Below are positions 33,897-35,256 of a DNA stretch of 35,256 nucleotides, in pieces (the first letter of the stretch is position 1; every line of letters begins with the position of its first letter). The DNA lies in NCBI GenBank assembly GCA_000697335.1, contig JNEM01013957.1:1-35256 (forward strand), given 5' to 3'. This stretch comes from Conidiobolus incongruus B7586 (Eukaryota > Entomophthoromycota > Entomophthoromycetes > Entomophthorales > Conidiobolaceae). A program made the position numbers and the translations under genes. The notes beneath the pieces are model-generated. The model ran no database searches. It was not told where the DNA came from and was given only the letters and a program-made list of their open reading frames with translations.

Positions 33897-34389
33897 ATGT
33901 CTCTTCCTTATAAACCACCCGTACTCAGTCATGTTCAACAAGTTCAAAGATTGTACAAGCGCGCTCTCAAACTCTCTTTGGATTGGCACATTCGTCGCGA
34001 TTTATGGCGTATTAACGCTTTAGAAATTAGACAACGTTTCGAAGCTAACCGTCATATTACTGAGCCCAAAAAAATCGCTCATATTATTGATTTAACTGAA
34101 AAAGAATTGGAAGAAAGATCTCATCCTGACCCCTATTTATGTAAGATTTACCTAATTCTAATGTTCACTTTTATAATTTTAAATTTTCAATCAGTGATTA
34201 ATTTTCACCATCTATTGTACATATATATACAACATTTTATTAACTCCAATATTCTAGATCCCACTCAACCTGAAGGTACCAAATGGGAACGTCACGGTTT
34301 AATGAAACCTTTGGTAAATTTAACATTTTCTAAATCATTCTCATTAACTAATTTTCAATTTATAGAACTTCAAGAGCTCTACTAATTAA
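33897..34389 (+). CDS. NDUFB9: Complex I subunit NDUFB9 (LYR family, B22)
   Basis: Three exons, 33897-34140, 34258-34313 and 34366-34389, in phase over introns of 117 and 52 nt; 107 residues. This accessory subunit of mitochondrial NADH:ubiquinone oxidoreductase belongs to the LYR family, which binds mitochondrial acyl carrier protein. Visible: the LYR-type RLYKRALK (residues 18-25), then WHIRRDLWR, ALEIRQRFEANR and the conserved end HPDPYLYPTQPEGTKWERHG, which aligns with the human protein's HPQPYIFP...GTSYERY. The animal protein carries a long C-terminal extension that is absent here; to my recollection fungal homologues are similarly short. The first exon has many C and G third positions, unlike its surroundings. 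The tiny last exon (NFKSSTN) depends on a GTAAAT...TATAG intron; reading on without splicing gives a different tail. Presence of complex I shows an aerobic mitochondrion. Confidence 0.92.
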
Positions 34390-35256
34390 ACTAAAATTTT
34401 TTCAACAATAACTCAAGAATAAAAATGTTATCTTTTTGTATGTCATACTCATTTTCTAGATTATCTTTTGTTTACTATCTTATAATATCGATTTGGAGAT
34501 TTAAATTTATATTTATTTCCTCTTATTACCAACTTTAACTTATTTTTTCCAATTAAATTTATATGATGACGTATTTACTCTCGAAGTTGGTAAGTTATTA
34601 TAAATTAAATTAATAAATTTTCAAAATTGTATTAATATTATAATAAATTATAATATTCATGATCAAATATCAAGTAATATACTTAGGGATAACATACAAT
34701 TTATCAATTAACATAAATACACATTAGTAACTTATTTTAAATTTGATATTATATAGTAATTTTAACTAATCATTTATTTAATTTGTATTATTATTATTTA
34801 CCTTTTTGATATATCATTTTTTCAGAAAAAATTATTAATTTAATTCTATTTTTAATTAATATTTTCAATAAAATAATATATAATTCATTTTTTGTTATTT
34901 AATTTATTAAAAAAATAATATAAAAATTTTATCAAGTTCTATATATGTTTGTATTTAATTATTTAAATTAATTGATTTACTAATCTTTTTTTATTTTATA
35001 ATATATGTTTTAATATCTGATCTGATAAGATTGCAATAAATAAGACATATATTTTATCATATTAAGTTATTTATTTAATAATTAATCTTATTATAAATTT
35101 TATTTCTAATAATTATGTAATATTGCTATATAATATATATTACTTGATATTCTTATTTTTCAATTTTTGATTAATTATATATATAAATTTTATAATATAT
35201 ATATTACTCAGGATTTTAAATAATAAGAATTTTTTATAATATAAAATATATAAATA
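34390..35256. other. AT-rich stretch to window end
   Basis: Contains the 3' end of the NDUFB9 gene and otherwise nothing recognised. A TGACGT half-site at about 34565 stands out only because C and G are rare here. Confidence 0.5.

Overview
The window looks like nuclear DNA of a very AT-rich eukaryote with small, uniform GT-AG introns (most 50-60 nt). All genes end in ordinary TAA/TAG stops. The protein content (F-box/LRR proteins, a rhomboid with a long cytosolic tail, a UVRAG/Vps38-type autophagy subunit, a fungal-like NAD kinase, short complex I subunit B9) suggests an early-diverging fungus, possibly zoopagomycete/Entomophthorales-like. This placement is an inference. A complex I subunit argues against anaerobic gut fungi, microsporidia and budding yeast.

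Layout. 1-3442: gene-free AT-rich DNA with simple repeats. 3443-4006 (-): Ser-rich orphan with a TATA box inside a small palindrome. 4182-9245: second desert. 9246-11777 (+): 713-aa orphan in seven exons. 11778-15275: third desert. 15276-30305 is a gene-dense block: rhomboid protease (+), NAD kinase (-) with an N-terminal PB1-like domain, UVRAG/Vps38 homologue (+, nine exons, mostly invisible to simple ORF calling), Q/N/P-rich protein with a C-terminal Cys/His domain (-), proteasome alpha5 (-, six exons), a small coiled-coil protein (+), and two tandem F-box/LRR genes (-). 30306-33896: AT-rich DNA holding a decayed mariner transposon (31344-32378, -). 33897-34389 (+): complex I LYR subunit NDUFB9. 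The rest is AT-rich.

The genes do not form one pathway; neighbours alternate in strand with short convergent 3' gaps (about 165-360 bp) and 440-630 bp divergent gaps. The most interesting items are the PB1-NAD kinase fusion, in which an intron splits the PB1 acidic motif in phase and so ties both domains to one transcript; the short UVRAG homologue without a visible C2 domain; and the mariner copy, whose 345-codon frame is intact in length but carries six TAR stops that fit CpA-to-TpA decay. I saw no convincing tRNA, rRNA, CRISPR or virus-derived element. Exon borders were read by eye from splice signals and phase and have not been tested against transcripts.
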